A stretch of DNA of 64,000 nt, taken from positions 372,001 through 436,000 of the forward strand of contig VZRS01015043.1 in NCBI GenBank assembly GCA_013398055.1, given 5' to 3'. The notes beneath the pieces were generated by a model. The model saw only the letters and a program-made list of their open reading frames with translations, searched no databases and was not told where the DNA came from. Shown in pieces: positions 1-12,741 of the stretch. The stretch's first letter is position 1. Every line of letters starts with the position of its first letter. The translations under genes were made by a program, and so were the position numbers. Source of the stretch: Ifrita kowaldi. Lineage: Eukaryota > Chordata > Aves > Passeriformes > Cinclosomatidae.

Positions 1-3000
1 GGGTAAAAGGGAAGGCTAGGAAACCAGAGTCCATCTAAGATGGTAATTTAGGCATCCAAAAGATAATCAAAGTATTTTACTTCTCGTATGATTTGGGCCA
101 GACACTGCACTTACATCACTTTTGTCTTGTACCTCAAAGGATTTCAAAATCCAATGGACCCACCTTAATCCTGTACTAAAACATGAGGTGTGTTGTTTTG
201 TTGAACCATGTATTTTCACAGGCTAAATAACTTACTCAAAATCCTTTGTAAAAATCTGAAGTCTATTAGTAATGTGCAGAATTAGCATATCTCCAAACTA
301 ATTTTAAGTCATTGTGACAGCATGTTACAAATTTGTGTTCTTCCTTAGGACACTTATGTTGCCAAATAGGGCAGTCTAGATGCATTCTGAGCCTTTCCAA
401 TTCTTGCACTTCAGAATGTTTGGGGCCTCTTCAAAGATTTGCAGTGTCAAATCAGTTCCTCTTTCTCTTTTACCCTTCAAACACATTTCAAGTGTGCTGT
501 TCTGTTACTATCCAGTTTAACCTGACTGTCAATTACTCATAGCTTATTACACCTCACAAACACCAAGCTAATACTGTGGACAACTATGGCGTACTGGAAG
601 CTAGGACTTCAAGCAAAGTGCTTGTTGTAGGTAACATCAAGAAGCTTCAAAGACAAGTGTGTGTTCAGACAAGGAAAAACTTAGTTAACTGCTTAACGAC
701 TCACACTGCCAGAAACAGAACTCCCCCAATGAGCCACATCTTGCGCTCATAACGTAAGCAGCAAGGGTTTGAAGGAGCTGGGGTTTTTCGAAAGAAAATC
801 CAACAGAATGATACTCATACTCTAAAGTACCAAATTATTTCAGTGCTAATGCAGCATTACATTGAACCAACATTGATTCTTGTGGTTACTCCTTATCCAG
901 GATATCCAACTTAACATTAAGCTTTATGTCAGTGAAAACAGAGGGAGGCCCTCTCTAAAGAAAGACTTCTATGGAAGTCTGAACCAAATTAATGCAAAGC
1001 AACTGAGGGAATATTGATATCAATAGCTTCTACATCAGGCTGTGTTAGTCATAAAGCTTCCAACAACGGAAGATGATAATAAAACACACCTAAAAAGTAC
1101 AGGCTGTCTCCATTATTTCTGAGGTCAGTGGAATTTTCCCCAATGAGAAACCTATGACAATGTTTTGCTTCTGTTCTGATGTGATTCACTGTCGATGAAA
1201 CCAAAGACAGGCTGATATACATCACCATTTTCTCCTCAGGCTATTAGACAAAGAATTGTTAACTTGCAAGAAAAAAAGGTGTTAATAACCATAATACTTG
1301 TTCCACTTCTATGTGCTACATTTTTTGGCTAATATTTGGCTAATTACACATTAAAAAAAAAATCCTACTATGCTGTTTTCTAAATGTAAACACACAGACT
1401 ATTTTTAGTAACACATTTATACAGTGCTGAAATCTAACAAAACAGCCTACCGCACAAAAGAGAAAAGACAATGAGTAGAGCAGAAAAGTTAGCTATTTTC
1501 TGAATTACATGAATTTACAGTTCAATTTTAATACTTGACAATATGGGTGAGCACAAGACAGCGTGTAAACCATTCAGAGGAGAAAACCAGCAATCCACCA
1601 TCCATATTCTCAAGCTACTGATGTCCCTTCAGGCACTGAACACAGTGACGGATATGCACGCCATCAGTCAAGTAGCTGATAAATACTAGCATCTTCTCAA
1701 CATATTACAGAAGAGTTAAACGGTTCACTAGATGAGTTACTCATAATTGCAATCATGGTAATAAAGCAATCCAAACTTTTAAAATTCAAAATCTGGAAAT
1801 ATAATAAGACTCAGGCAAATTAAAAAGTCAAGATCCACTTTTAAAAAGCATTTGAAATAAGCATTGGACCAAAGTGAGCCATTTGTACCACTGTGGACTT
1901 CTTGTGACTTTTTCCTTTTTTTTTTTTCTTATTATTAAAAAAAGGTTTGTCTGCCCTAAGGCAGCCCTGGAGTAAGAGAAAAAGGAAGACTATAACACAA
2001 GGGTTTGATCCAAAGGCCATCACAGCCAGTGAGAAGACCCTGACACCGGCAACCCTAGATAACATCCATATTTTACAAGACCTTACACTTCACCTTAGTA
2101 ATGGATTCATGCTGAGCTCTAGCTATGAAAATAATACTTTTGACCTGTAGTAACTCCCAGAGAAACAATCTTTTTAAATGCTTTTCACTGTGTAGCTTCA
2201 GGCAGTGAAAATCCAAGAGTTCCTTTTATGGATTAAGAACCTGCGCTTTTCTGTCACAGGTCTTAGTTATGCTAACCTCATGCCTTCACCTCTCCTCCTT
2301 GAGTTCATTCCCAGGACCACTGCTCTTCTTCAATCACTAACAAAATGAGCCATGAATCATCTTTTTTTCTATTGTCATGCTTCTCTTTCTGCTTGGGGTG
2401 CTCCAAAGCACTCTCCTGACAATATTTTCCGAAGTGCCTTCTTTCAACAGTCCTCTGGGAAACATCATGGTAACCAGATATATAGCACGATGCTATCAAA
2501 GACTTCTATACAGCAAATCTTGTGACAATAGAACTCCCCTAATGGGATTTGCATCCTGGCTTCATAGAAAAAGCACTGTAATAACCTCCCATTTTTTCCT
2601 TATGCTGTAATCATCTGTTATGCTTCTCACTAGTACTTCAAAGTAATTCTCTATTGTTCTGTTACTCTGAACTTCGGCTCAGCAGGGTTTAGTTTTTCAG
2701 AGCATCACAGAGGGGAATCTTAATTACTCTTTTTTTCTTCTTTTTTCACTTTTCAAACAAAATCTCAATTCCATAAAACAAACAAAAAATCCTCTCAGAT
2801 CTCAGAATTTCCTGCTGCTGGATTTGCAGAGAACTAAAATCAACAACAAAACATATCTAGCTTACTATGTCTCAAATTTTATCGGGAGACCTCATTCTGT
2901 CACAGCATCTACTACGGTGAGAGAACTTGAACTGTGCAAAAGGCCTAGAAGATCAGCTCTGTCCTCAGCTTTGCCAGTAACTATCTAAAAATCCACAAAA

Positions 3001-3297
3001 ATCAGCGAGACCTACCTTTTAAATTGTCCACACACCTAGGCTACGTATCTCAAGAGCCCAAATTCCAAACCAGAAAGGCAGTAACAATATATGTCACAAA
3101 TAGAATAATTTTATCATATTTCCGTCATTCTAAGCTCGGTTTTCTAAAGATAAATTTAAGCTTCCAGTTCACCATTGAAAATCTGGTAGATATCAAGCTT
3201 ATACACCGAGTCATAGGCAAAGCGTAGTCTACAAAAAGCCTCTTCCCAAAATCCCTGCTAGTGCAAGTTACTGCATGTCCTAAGATCCAGATCCTAC
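1..3297. other. Unique AT-rich sequence, no gene recognised
   Basis: No repeat family or protein was recognised here. Short open frames exist on both strands, but none has convincing splice sites at both ends or a recognisable domain. A short T/A run lies near 1915-1945. One weak plus-strand exon-like piece near 1240-1278 follows a good acceptor (TTTTCTCCTCAG), but its donor is poor, so it is not called. Confidence 0.55.
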
Positions 3298-3791
3298 TTT
3301 GCACCTTGAGTCCTGTGTCCAGTTCTGTCTTGTCTCATTTCAAGAAAGACATTGAGGTGCTAGAGCATGTCCACAGAAGGGCTACAAGGCTGGTGAAGGG
3401 TCTGGAACAAAAGTCCTATGAGGAGCAGCTGAGGGAGCTGGGGTTGTAGCCTGGAGAAAAGGAGGCTCAGGGGAGACCTTATCACTCTCTACAGTTGCCT
3501 GAAAGCAGGTTGTAGCCAGGTGGGCATCGGCCTCTTCTCCCAGGTAACAAGTGACAGGATGAGAGGACGTAGCCTCAAGCCGCTCCAGGGAAGGTTCAGG
3601 CTGGACATTTCTTCACAGAAAGGGTTGTTAAATATTGGAATGGGCTGCCCAGGGAAGTGATAAAGTTACAGCCCCTGGAGATGTTCAAGAAATGACTGGA
3701 TGTGGCTTGTAGTGCCATGTGCCAGGTGGTGATCAATCAAAGGTTGGACTTGATGATTTTGGAGGTCTTTTCCAAATGATTCTGTGTTTCA
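3298..3791 (+). mobile_element. CR1 LINE fragment, 5'-truncated, plus strand
   Basis: The segment aligns by eye with the 3' part of avian CR1. It has the end of ORF2 (residues like KKDIEVLEHVHRRATRLVKG, translated from about 3340), then the CR1 3' UTR phrases 'cctggagaaaaggaggctcaggggagacctt', 'ctcttctcccaggtaac' and 'tgggctgcccagggaagtg', and the terminal 'gattctgtgttt'. The reading frame breaks soon after 3449, so it is a dead copy. The 5' end is truncated within ORF2, as is usual for CR1. Subfamily was not assigned. Confidence 0.93.
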
Positions 3792-6027
3792 TTTCCAAGC
3801 TTAAAGCATGGGGCTAGCCAGCCCTAGAGAGGGTCAGATTTTCTTCTTCCGAAAGTATATCATAGATTCCCTACCCTCAAGAATACTTGAAGTAACTTCT
3901 CTGAGACTCCTGCAGTTGTAGGACCTAACTCACTGCATGCAATCTAACAACAGGCATATCACCATAACAAAATGTTTAAATCTAAATTAAGTGGCACAGA
4001 ACATCAAATTTAAGTTATTAAATACAAAGTAGAAATTATATTCCTGTTTTGATTCAAATATGGAAAAATGAACTTCATGTTGATGTTTTAGGAATCTAGT
4101 AGAACAGAGTCCCTCTGTTTGCATGAGAGAACAGAATAGTTTAGCTGAGGCCAGCAGTAAGAGTTACTGCTAGTCTAGATGCCTGCTGGAAAGTGCAATA
4201 AAGCATACAAGTCCATGTGACATCCCAATCACCATTTTTATGAACATTTTCCTATTTATTAATAGTAGCTGCTCTGAATTCCCTCAAGTTTTATGCCAAC
4301 TGCCAATTCTGGGTCCAGTACAAATTTGAGATATATTACAAGTAAGTTCAGCCAGAAATGAGAAAAAAGCTCACCATATGCCAACAAGGCAAGTTCATTG
4401 ATGACAGGTAAAAGGGCAAGTGAATGGCTACATGTACTAATAATTCTGGAAGTGTAGGTGAGTTCAACCCCTAAAGACAATGAGGAAAAGGTATCAATCA
4501 TAGAGAAGAAAAAAATAGCACTGGAAAAAGTCAGTTTATTTTCCCTCTTCTTATTAAACTACAATATCTTTTTTTCTGCTCTGAGACAGTAAAACTGTTC
4601 CAGCTAATCTGTTACCTTCCCCTCTGTACATCTGAACTGATACCTGAACTTTATATTGCCACTTGTATCTTATTTCCCTTTACACACAGCTCTTGGACCT
4701 CAACTGAAGACATTCAAAATACCAATCACCAATTGCAGACAAAAGCATACGGAACATAACATGTATGGGAGCACGTGGCATTCAAAGACAGATGACTTGG
4801 AAATTGGTGATACAAATCAGCACCTTTCCTGACTTGATTGTTTAGTCAGAGGAGATATTTTGTAATGCACAGTCACCTCTATGTGCTAACCAACCATTCA
4901 TTATCAGTATTTTCACCAAAGAGGAGGCTGGCCTTGACAGGAAAGTTGCCTGATGTTCAAGATAAGATTTAGAATGCAACAGATGCTTTGACTGTTGCAA
5001 TATGGGTATTGATAGAGGTGGAAAATTGCAAAAAACTCAGTTTATGGATAAGCCATCACAATAGAAATAGTCTAAGAAAATACCATTTACATGAAGACAA
5101 TTTAACAGAGTTTGGATTTGACTTACTACACTGCTACTGTAGAAGAATGATTTCTGTTATCTCAGTATATAGACCCCCCACAAAATATAGAGCTGAACTC
5201 TCCAGGATGACTAACATTCCTCTTTCTGGAGCTCCTCCATTGTCATGATCTACAAGGTGTCATAAAATGCCTATATATTATGCATATGAAGTGGCTGGTC
5301 ATGTTGTCTGTAGAGCAGCATAAGAAGATAGAGCTAGATCCCAAGCTCCTTCACTGAAAAGAATGGTCCATGGAAGAGACTATTTAGGGACGTGCACCTG
5401 AAGGACAGACATTTTTGCAGCCTGGTTTCATAGATGTTTCCTTCCCATCTGCTTGTCCAACATTAAACACACGTCCCACAAGTCAGGATTCAGTTAGCCC
5501 GTTCCAAAGGGATGTTGGTAGCTTATTCTAACACATCAGCCAAGTACATTTGGTAGTATGAATAGCCAGTATTTAAAGTTGTTCAACATGTTTTGTTTGA
5601 TTAAAAGCTTCCACAGGAAGTGTTTATTTGTGGAAAGAAATCACAATCCTTTTGAAAGAGGCACAGTGGCCAATGCATCCCAACCACTGTGAGAACCAAA
5701 AAATACCCACAGATTCATTTTCCTACCTATCAGATTGCTGCAGAATGTTGCCATTTCACTCTGACTTTTTAAATAATAATCTTTTTTTCCAGAGCACAAC
5801 TCCTTGTTGTTTACAGCTGTCAGTGTCAACATTTAAGAGTGGAAAGTACTCTGCAATGTACAGCCATTTAACATCCTATTGTAAAGCAGGGACATGAAGA
5901 CAATTCCGGATTGTTTGAGTAGCTTGTAGGGGTAATGTTTTCAGAAACAAGAAACAATTTTCAGATGCTGAACTTAAGACAATTTCACTGAGGTGATTTC
6001 TCAGCAATAATTCTGCCTCTTCCCTAG
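3792..6027. other. Unique sequence, no gene recognised
   Basis: No repeat was recognised. One exon-like stretch on the plus strand lies at about 4271-4346, with acceptor TTTCCTATTTATTAATAG, donor AA|GTAAGT and one open frame. It has no phase-compatible partner that could be identified, so it is not called as an exon. Confidence 0.5.
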
Positions 6028-6088
6028 GGAGACATCAAAAAACCAGAGCACTTGCAATCACTAGACATAGCCGAAATTCTTGGAATAA
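6028..6088 (+). CDS. Candidate internal exon (61 nt), unknown protein
   Basis: What is seen: a strong acceptor (TTCTGCCTCTTCCCTAG) before the segment and a strong donor (AATAA|GTAAGT) after it. One frame is fully open and reads GDIKKPEHLQSLDIAEILGI, leaving one base over (phase 1). The next candidate exon at 6356 starts with the matching phase. No domain was recognised and the protein family is unknown. A chance combination is possible because such short exon-like segments are frequent in 64 kb. A transcript or a cross-species alignment would be needed to accept it. Confidence 0.25.
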
Positions 6089-6355
6089 GTAAGTCATTGC
6101 ATTTCTGATTAAAGAGATTTTAAAGAGCAAAATCAAAGTCTCAGGAACTTTCATTTACTCCCCAGAAAGCCCATTCTGTTTTCAGCCACTAAAACCTGGG
6201 CTTCTGTACTTTTCAAACTTAACATAAAGACAGCTTCAGACTTTCAACTCACAGTCAATTCTGTGAAAGATATATTTACACTTGAAATCACTGGAAAAGT
6301 AGCCAGAGAGACTAATTCAAACTGGATTTTTTCACACTCGTATTTTTTTTTTCAG

Positions 6356-6429
6356 TTAAACAGGATTCAAACCAGGAGCTAGAAACTTTGCATAAGCAGG
6401 AATTTAGGATGTATGACAGTGTTGTTAAG
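6356..6429 (+). CDS. Candidate internal exon (74 nt), unknown protein
   Basis: The acceptor has a long pyrimidine run (TATTTTTTTTTTCAG) and the donor is GTTAAG|GTAAGG. Two of the three frames are closed. The open one begins with two bases that complete the codon left by the exon ending at 6088, then reads KQDSNQELETLHKQEFRMYD followed by SVVK, ending in phase 0. The composition is charged and hydrophilic, as in a helical protein segment. No family was recognised. Phase agreement with the previous candidate is the main support. Confidence 0.25.
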
Positions 6430-8476
6430 GTAAGGCCCACTGGATCCAGTCTTCCTTACAGAAAACTCACAAACAGAAAGATGTGCAGCTCTGAGAAAAG
6501 CAGGGCCCTGACTCTTCCACATATTTTCCACATTACCTATTTCCTTTTACTGACCTATTCTCTTTAAATTCTCTTTCCATTTGGTTTGTCCCCTTCTCAC
6601 TATACGCAACCCAATAAATCCTCCAGGGAACAACCAGTGTTTTCTGCCATATTAGTCGTCATCCTGCTTTTGCAAACTATCTCTTCTCCAGCATTTCATC
6701 CATCCTGCTTTTAGGACAGCACTAATACCGCATGACTGTACCAAACACCAAACAAGTGAATATATTCTAGATTGATTTACTACAGTAATGATACATAATA
6801 GACTAAAATCATATAGTCCTTAGCTTGTACTGCTTCACTATTGTCACTTATCCAGCTTGTATGGCAAGAATGGTAAAAGATGTCTCCTGAAGTGCTGAAA
6901 TCTGATTTCAGTGTCCTTCACAAAGCACAGGGAAGGAAGTTCATGCAAACTGGTACAGACTGAAATAGTTCTTTTGAAAGTATGTCAGTAAAAATAGATT
7001 TCATACACGTGTGTAATAAGACAAAGGTTAATTAGGTGCAACCACTTTTTCTTGAGGTCAAGAGGAGTTACACCTGGGATGATTTTAGCCTAGAATAACC
7101 ACTTATTGATGTGATTTTTTTTTTTTTAAAACTTAGGACATGTCACATCACACCATTTTCACTTGACACTAAAATGACATGGCTAATGAAAGAAGTTATT
7201 TTGATAGGACACAAACTACTTGAAAAAAACACGTCTCAGCATTCTGTACTCAGTATAACACCCAAGATTCCTGTAACTCAGAGAAGTGGGACAATATTTT
7301 ATCTTCTTTTTTCTTTGCATTTTCTCTCCCTTTCCCCCCCAGTTTGTGTAGCTGGCAATATTCTGTGGATTAACAGCTCCATTATTTCCCTCACATCTCT
7401 CCTTTATGATATCTCAAGCATATACAGCCGGTCATTGAGCACTCTTCCTAAGGATGATTCTTTCAGAACTTCTTTCAGTTCACATGCCAAACCCCCAGGT
7501 TCTCCTAGTCCTGCAACAGTCTCTGTGCTAACACTCCTTCAGAAGCAGGATCCAGAAAACTGCTGACACCTAAAGTAGTCCACTGGCACTGTAACCCAGG
7601 CATTACCAAAACCTTGTCCAGGACTCACTAAAGTTTGCTGAAGCTGAGATGCTTTGAAGAAAAACATTTCATGCTTGCCATGTAACCACCTCCACCCTTC
7701 GTTTTACTTAGAAAATATCCACCTACTTCTTAAAATAATCTACCAGCAAAAGTCTTAGTAGCTTAATTAGGCCTTCTGCTTCTCCCACAAATTCCTTGGA
7801 AAACTTATTTACAGCACCAGTGATCACTTTCAGCACAGTTACGCTCAAAGAACAGGAACCCATTAAGGTAGTTTCAAACAAGACAGTCTTTGGACTACTT
7901 GATTTTATTCAGCTCCTTATTTTAACCCTTCACAGAAGCACTACAGTTAAAGGCTCATTAGTGTTGCAGCAAGAAGCACTCTATGCCCCAAGGTTTGATC
8001 CAAAGAGAAAGACTTAAAATTCCAAAGCACAGACAAAAAAAAAGTCTGATCAACAAAATACAGCAAAAAAGAAATACATGCAAGGTACTACAAGATGACA
8101 CTAAATACTTGCCATTCAGAAGCTGTGAATGTCTGGTTTACTGCCTCTTTTTTTAACCCCAATCCCCAAACAGTAAAGGTGGGACAAAGAAATAAGATCA
8201 AATACTTCACCTTGTTTTCTTCTCTATTTAATAAAGAACAGGTGTTTCAGTATATCTTTTTAAATGAAAAAATGTGTAGAATCACATCTATAAAATAACT
8301 GGACAGCCCTTCCACTGAGCACTTCTTACTTTCTTGCTGATTATGCAAATGAAAGTGAGTCTGTTTGGGGTAAGCACTTGTTCAGATGCTTTGAAGCATC
8401 TTGTACAACTCTCTTCCTTTTTTTATCACTCCTCTGGCTATATAGGTACCTAATTTGGGTTTGCTGGAATTAAGAG
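6430..8476. other. Possible 3' end of the plus-strand candidate; otherwise unique sequence
   Basis: A very strong acceptor (CTCTCCCTTTCCCCCCCAG) ends at 7342. Read in phase 0 from the exon ending at 6429, it gives only F-V-stop (7343-7351), so it could be a terminal exon that is nearly all 3' UTR. A plus-strand AATAAA lies near 8230. A 151-codon open frame (7111-7566) crosses the same acceptor in another phase and shows no recognisable protein. On the minus strand, AATAAA is present near 7905 and ATTAAA near 8227, either of which could serve a gene ending at 8477. All of this is inference. Confidence 0.2.
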
Positions 8477-8681
8477 TTATAAATACATCCTGCTCACTTC
8501 ATCCCTTATTCCAATTCGTTTAAACTGTACAGCTACCCCCTGCCAGTCCTTATGCCTATGGTGCAGCCAAACAGCTCTATCTGCTCCAGTTAAGAGGAAT
8601 CTCTCTGCAAGGTTCCCATCCAGGGAACAAGTTAGAGACAGCTCCTGTGGCTTTTCAGAAAGCTTCTGAAGGACTACGTTC
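8477..8681 (-). CDS. Candidate terminal exon with stop, unknown protein
   Basis: Read on the minus strand, a CAG acceptor after ATTAATTCCTCCGTG precedes an open frame of 67 codons ending in TAA at 8479-8477. The translation includes NVVLQKLSEKPQELSLTCSL near its start and ends DEVSRMYL-stop. The middle (ERFLLTGADRAVWLHHRHKD) faintly resembles a beta-propeller strand pattern, but no family is claimed. It starts in phase 2, which matches the donor of the candidate exon at 9269-9343. The pyrimidine tract is only moderate. Confidence 0.25.
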
Positions 8682-9268
8682 CTGCACGGAGGAATTAATC
8701 GCTCCAAGCTTGTAAGGATTTACGTATCTCCACAAAATGTCAGCAAATCTGAAGCTATCATACCAGAGATGATGATTAGCACTGTGCATATTTAACAAAG
8801 GGGTAGTGAAATCTGATTTGCGTATTTCTGACAAGCACGCAAATTCCCCACCGCTTTCACAACTTAATATCTACACGGTTCATTTTATTTTGATTAAATT
8901 TAACACATTTCACTGATGACCTTTAAGGAAATGCTCACTTCCAGACTCTTAAATGCACCATTGATCTGCTACACTTTGTCAGCAAAACAATGATCGCTCC
9001 TAAGAAGCCTCTGAAAAGCTACAGTCTTACACAGATCAGTCCACAAAGTTGCCACTGACATATGCAATGCAGGGATGCAGAATTTGCATAATCAGCTCAT
9101 TTGCTGCATTCAGCAACAAGGGACATACTCTGCTAATTCACACCCTCACCAGAAGGCTGCTCCAGTAAAGAGGAAATTGCCACACTGCAATTCAAGAGAC
9201 ATGAAGTACATTAGCTGGGTAACAGCTAAGAAAATAAGCAAATGAAGATGTATGTAAGTTATTATTAC
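8682..9268. other. Putative intron, nothing recognised
   Basis: No repeat or RNA gene is seen. It would be an intron if the two flanking minus-strand exon candidates are real. Confidence 0.4.
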
Positions 9269-9343
9269 CTCTGCTCCACAGACAATGAAAATGACCTTTG
9301 TTGAAAGGCTGGTTCAGAATCAGAAGGCAAAACTTCAGGTTCC
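9269..9343 (-). CDS. Candidate internal exon (75 nt), strand ambiguous
   Basis: On the minus strand the segment has a strong acceptor (CAACATTTATCTTACAG) and a strong donor (CAGAG|GTAATA). One frame is open (EPEVLPSDSEPAFQQRSFSL followed by SVEQ), with phase 2 at both ends. It joins in frame to the candidate terminal exon below 8682. On the plus strand the same place also shows a good acceptor (ACCTCTGCTCCACAG before 9277), an open frame and a GTAAGA donor. The strand is therefore not settled. Minus is preferred because phases agree with neighbours on both sides. Confidence 0.22.
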
Positions 9344-9638
9344 CTGTAAGATAAATGTTGGTTCTCATTAGCAAGAATACTGGGGTTTTTTGTCCTTTTT
9401 TAAAATTTCTTTTTGCTAAATTAATTTTAGTCCAACCACATCAGAACAACTCCACTAATTTCCTTGCTTCTTAGTTTTTACCACTGTCAGATTGAGAATT
9501 TGTCAGAACCTCGTAAGATACCTTTGGCTTGGTAGGGTTTTGCTAAATGTTTAATTTATAAGTGACTTTTACTTACTGAAGGCCATCCTCAACAGGACCC
9601 CACAGCTATACAGCTCTCTCATTTAATCTCCCACTCAC

Positions 9639-9690
9639 TGCTGCTGCTGCCTGGATGCAGCAATTACTGACAGGAGCTTCACCACAGTCT
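9639..9690 (-). CDS. Candidate internal exon (52 nt), unknown protein
   Basis: The minus-strand acceptor is excellent (CCTCCAGCCTTCCCCATTAACAG) and the donor is GCAGCA|GTGAGT. The phase-1 frame reads TVVKLLSVIAASRQQQ and leaves two bases, which join in frame to the candidate exon at 9343. The glutamines come from a short CAG repeat. A second frame is also open. No family was recognised. Confidence 0.2.
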
Positions 9691-10559
9691 CTGTTAATGG
9701 GGAAGGCTGGAGGAGACTCCATATAAAGGTGTCTCTAACCCATATCCAATATTCCACCCTCCTGGAGGATGCAGAACTCTTGCTGACATCAGTGGCTTCT
9801 GCGCCTGTGTTTTCATATCATTAGAAACTCTAATTGTGGTAGATACTTTACAAATGAAGAATGAAAGGCCATGACCCAGGAGCTTAAAACCAGAAGCTAG
9901 TAAAAGCAAAAGTGTACTTTAGCCTGTTTTATCTAGGTGATACTGCAGGCTCAAAATCTCAGTGGATTTACCAGCCCAACTTGATTGAGCTCATAAAGCC
10001 TCCTGCCCCTGCAAAACGTGCACTGTGAAGGTCGATAATAAACCTACAGATAGAAAAGTCTTAAAAGAAAAAAAAAAGGATTTATGATATGACACACTTT
10101 GAATTCAAAGAGTAAATACATAAATCTTTTGATGGCTGCCTGCAGTGGGATTTGCATTATTTCACTTCCTAATTATCTTGCCAATCATACAGGAATACAA
10201 GTTTCCCCTGGAGCTTGATATCCTTAGGCAATCAAGTTAATGAATATTATTTGGTCATGTGAAACCACTGTAACTGAAAAAAAAAACCAAAAAAACAAAC
10301 CTCTATCACTAGAAAGTCTTTTGAGAAGATCCAGTATAGCAGGAGGCAGAAGGCTACAGTAGAAGCCTGTGGCTTAAGCCATATGATGTTATCAAGGAAA
10401 ATACAGCTGGCCAAATTCCTGAAGTTGAAGGAACTTCTAGGGATGGGAGTTGGGAGGGGCAGTCTTCAAAATAATTAAATGCGTGGTGAGGAGAATGAAG
10501 GTTAGCACATGGGGATACCACTGTTCTGCATCTTCTGCACTTTCCTTTTGAGTGATTTA
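9691..10559. other. Unique sequence with short A-rich runs
   Basis: A-runs lie at about 10062-10079 and 10276-10301. No gene or known repeat was recognised. Confidence 0.5.
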
Positions 10560-10680
10560 GGGTTTCCCTCCCCACTGACCCATTCGATGCCTCAGTTTCC
10601 TAAAGCAGAAGCAACAGTATTGTCCTCCTTCGTAAGTATCAAGAGAAACATAAATGAAGACCTAGATGATTTTTACTCCA
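10560..10680 (-). mobile_element. MIR-like SINE fragment, minus strand
   Basis: The phrase 'tgcctcagtttccta' followed by a degenerate stretch to 'ataaatgaag' resembles the reverse complement of the MIR core and tail (GATGAGGAAACTGAGGCA). It is diverged and the boundaries are approximate. The match also explains why this stretch seemed to carry a splice-like CTTC|GTAAGT at 10632. Confidence 0.45.
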
Positions 10681-12705
10681 GTAAAAAGTCAACATGAATA
10701 TCACAGCTATCTTCTGCCTGGTGCTTTCAAATACTTTTCCTCATGTCTTCTGCTTCCATCTTTGCTGACATGGGCCTCACTTCCATTTCATTAATGTATA
10801 TATAGGAGAATAAATTTTCATAGGGAATAAATGGAGAGGTGTAAGGACCAAGAAAACACAGGAAAGTGAGAAAGTTTTTTCTTTGTGTATTTTGAACAGT
10901 TTTGCCTTGTCCTTGAACTTTAAGAGAAAGGTGGAAAACAATACATTCAAACTAAGTCCCAATTTCCAGCTGCCTCACAAAATGGGACCTCAGCAGCAGA
11001 TCTCCTAATGATTGTTAAGTGAGAAAGGCTGCCAACTCTTTGTATTAAACATAATCATCTAGTGATGCCCTCCATTGAAAAGAGCCAGCAAATATCCCAG
11101 GTTCTGTTACTGGTATGATAATACAAACAGACATGGGTGCTGTAAACCTGTTCTTGCTAGTGAATCACAAAAGGCATTTCTGTTCCTGTTTTAAACCCTT
11201 AAGCCTTATCAATGTATGAAAACAGCCATAGATTCCAGCTTTTTTGCGCATCAGGATTTGTACATCATTGTACTCTTGTTATATATATTAGGGTACATTT
11301 TTGAAGCCAAGGCCTGGCTGTTGGTGTCCACACAGAGATTTCTGAGGCTGATTTTCAGAGATGACACTTCCAAGAGCTTCTGGTGAGGCCTGTAAGAGCT
11401 GCTGGGTCTTACATGTTCAGTCGTTGCAAAGAAGCCAAGTAGGCACCCCCAACACACACAATTACGAGACGGGGGTGGGGTTATGTGTTTAGGGTTGTCT
11501 GCTGTTTGGGTTTTTTAAAGTCCAGTTATGGGTTGAAAAAATGGAGAAATGGAAATTATTGTTTCACCTGCTTTTAGAGAAGTGAACATTCCAGTCATTT
11601 CAAACCAGTCATTTCATACAATTAATGCATGGTAAAATGCTATGATTAATGCTATGATTAATGCTGCCAAAATGAGCCTAAATGTCAATATTTTAATGGT
11701 GCCTGCTGAGTTAATATAAAGCTGCACACAAGGCTCAGTCCTCAGTACATGTAAAACAGTAATAAAATTGGGCTGCAATCATTTAAAACCATTGCCCTAA
11801 AAACTATTAATAAATTGGGACATCTGATGGCAAAGACCACATCAACAGACAGAATATGCAACATCCATTACTCTGAGAAAAACTGATGAGAGCTCACTGT
11901 GCCACTGCTCCGAGCACTCCACTGGCTATTCATTTGAAAACAAATCTACATCAAGGCCATTTATCTTTAAAAGCCCTTAACAAATTAGGAAGCATCTATC
12001 TCCTGGACTCTCTGCCCATCTATTTTTCACAAAGATAATTAGCACCCTGACCCAACCATTAATGACATTGTGCTCTGTTTGGACTAACGTGGAAAGAGGA
12101 TTCTGTAAGCACGGAAGCAGCTGCAAAAATAACCTGTCCCCAGACAGAGATATCTCCACTGAAGAAACTTCTGTGAGCCTTTTGCTAAAGGCAGAACAAG
12201 TTTGTCTCTTGCACAGTTTCTTCCATTTTTAGTATAGTTTGCTTTTTCATTATGTACTTTTGCAGCTCTTGCAGCCTGAGCAAATTCAACCATCGGCAGC
12301 AAAAGCATAAATTCCTCCCTACAAAACCTCTAGCTTATTCTTGATATTTACATCAACACAGAGAGCAAATGGAGTCAAGTCCCACAGTCAAAGTCCTCCT
12401 GCAGAAGAATTAGCCATGCACTTAAGGCCTGATTTCTACAGGAAAGGAGAATGACTATAGGAAATTTTCCTTGCATTTAAGGAACCAAATTCTTCCCCTC
12501 CTTGTTTTCCTATTTGATGCTTAACAAACCTTGCAGTCTTACAGGCATAACTTAAAAAGTATGTATTAACATGTGCACAACTATGTGAACAAGCAGTTAT
12601 ATGAAAAAATATAGTAAAACAGTCTTTTAGCACACTTGGAAAATTCCTAATCTTTGAATAAAGCTGGATTGCTTTTAATCCTGCTGGAAACCTTTTCTAA
12701 GTTAC
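10681..12705. other. Unique sequence, no gene recognised
   Basis: Only a small tandem duplication (atgctatgatta, twice, near 11637-11663) stands out. Open frames on the minus strand at 10777-10962, 11251-11457 and 12084-12308 lack credible splice sites or known motifs. Confidence 0.5.
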
Positions 12706-12741
12706 AAATCAATCTATCAATCAATCAATCAAACAATCAAC
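12706..12741. repeat. (ATCA)n microsatellite, imperfect
   Basis: A run of about nine imperfect ATCA units (atcaatctatcaatcaatcaatcaaac...) is visible directly. Confidence 0.85.

Noticed and set aside
7111..7566. 151-codon plus-strand open frame
   Set aside because: It starts in a T-rich run, shows no domain, and crosses a strong acceptor in a phase that does not fit the upstream exon candidates. The minus strand is also partly open.
10509..10697. Plus-strand exon-like segment ending at CTTC|GTAAGT (10632)
   Set aside because: It overlaps a MIR-like fragment in reverse orientation, which explains the sequence better.
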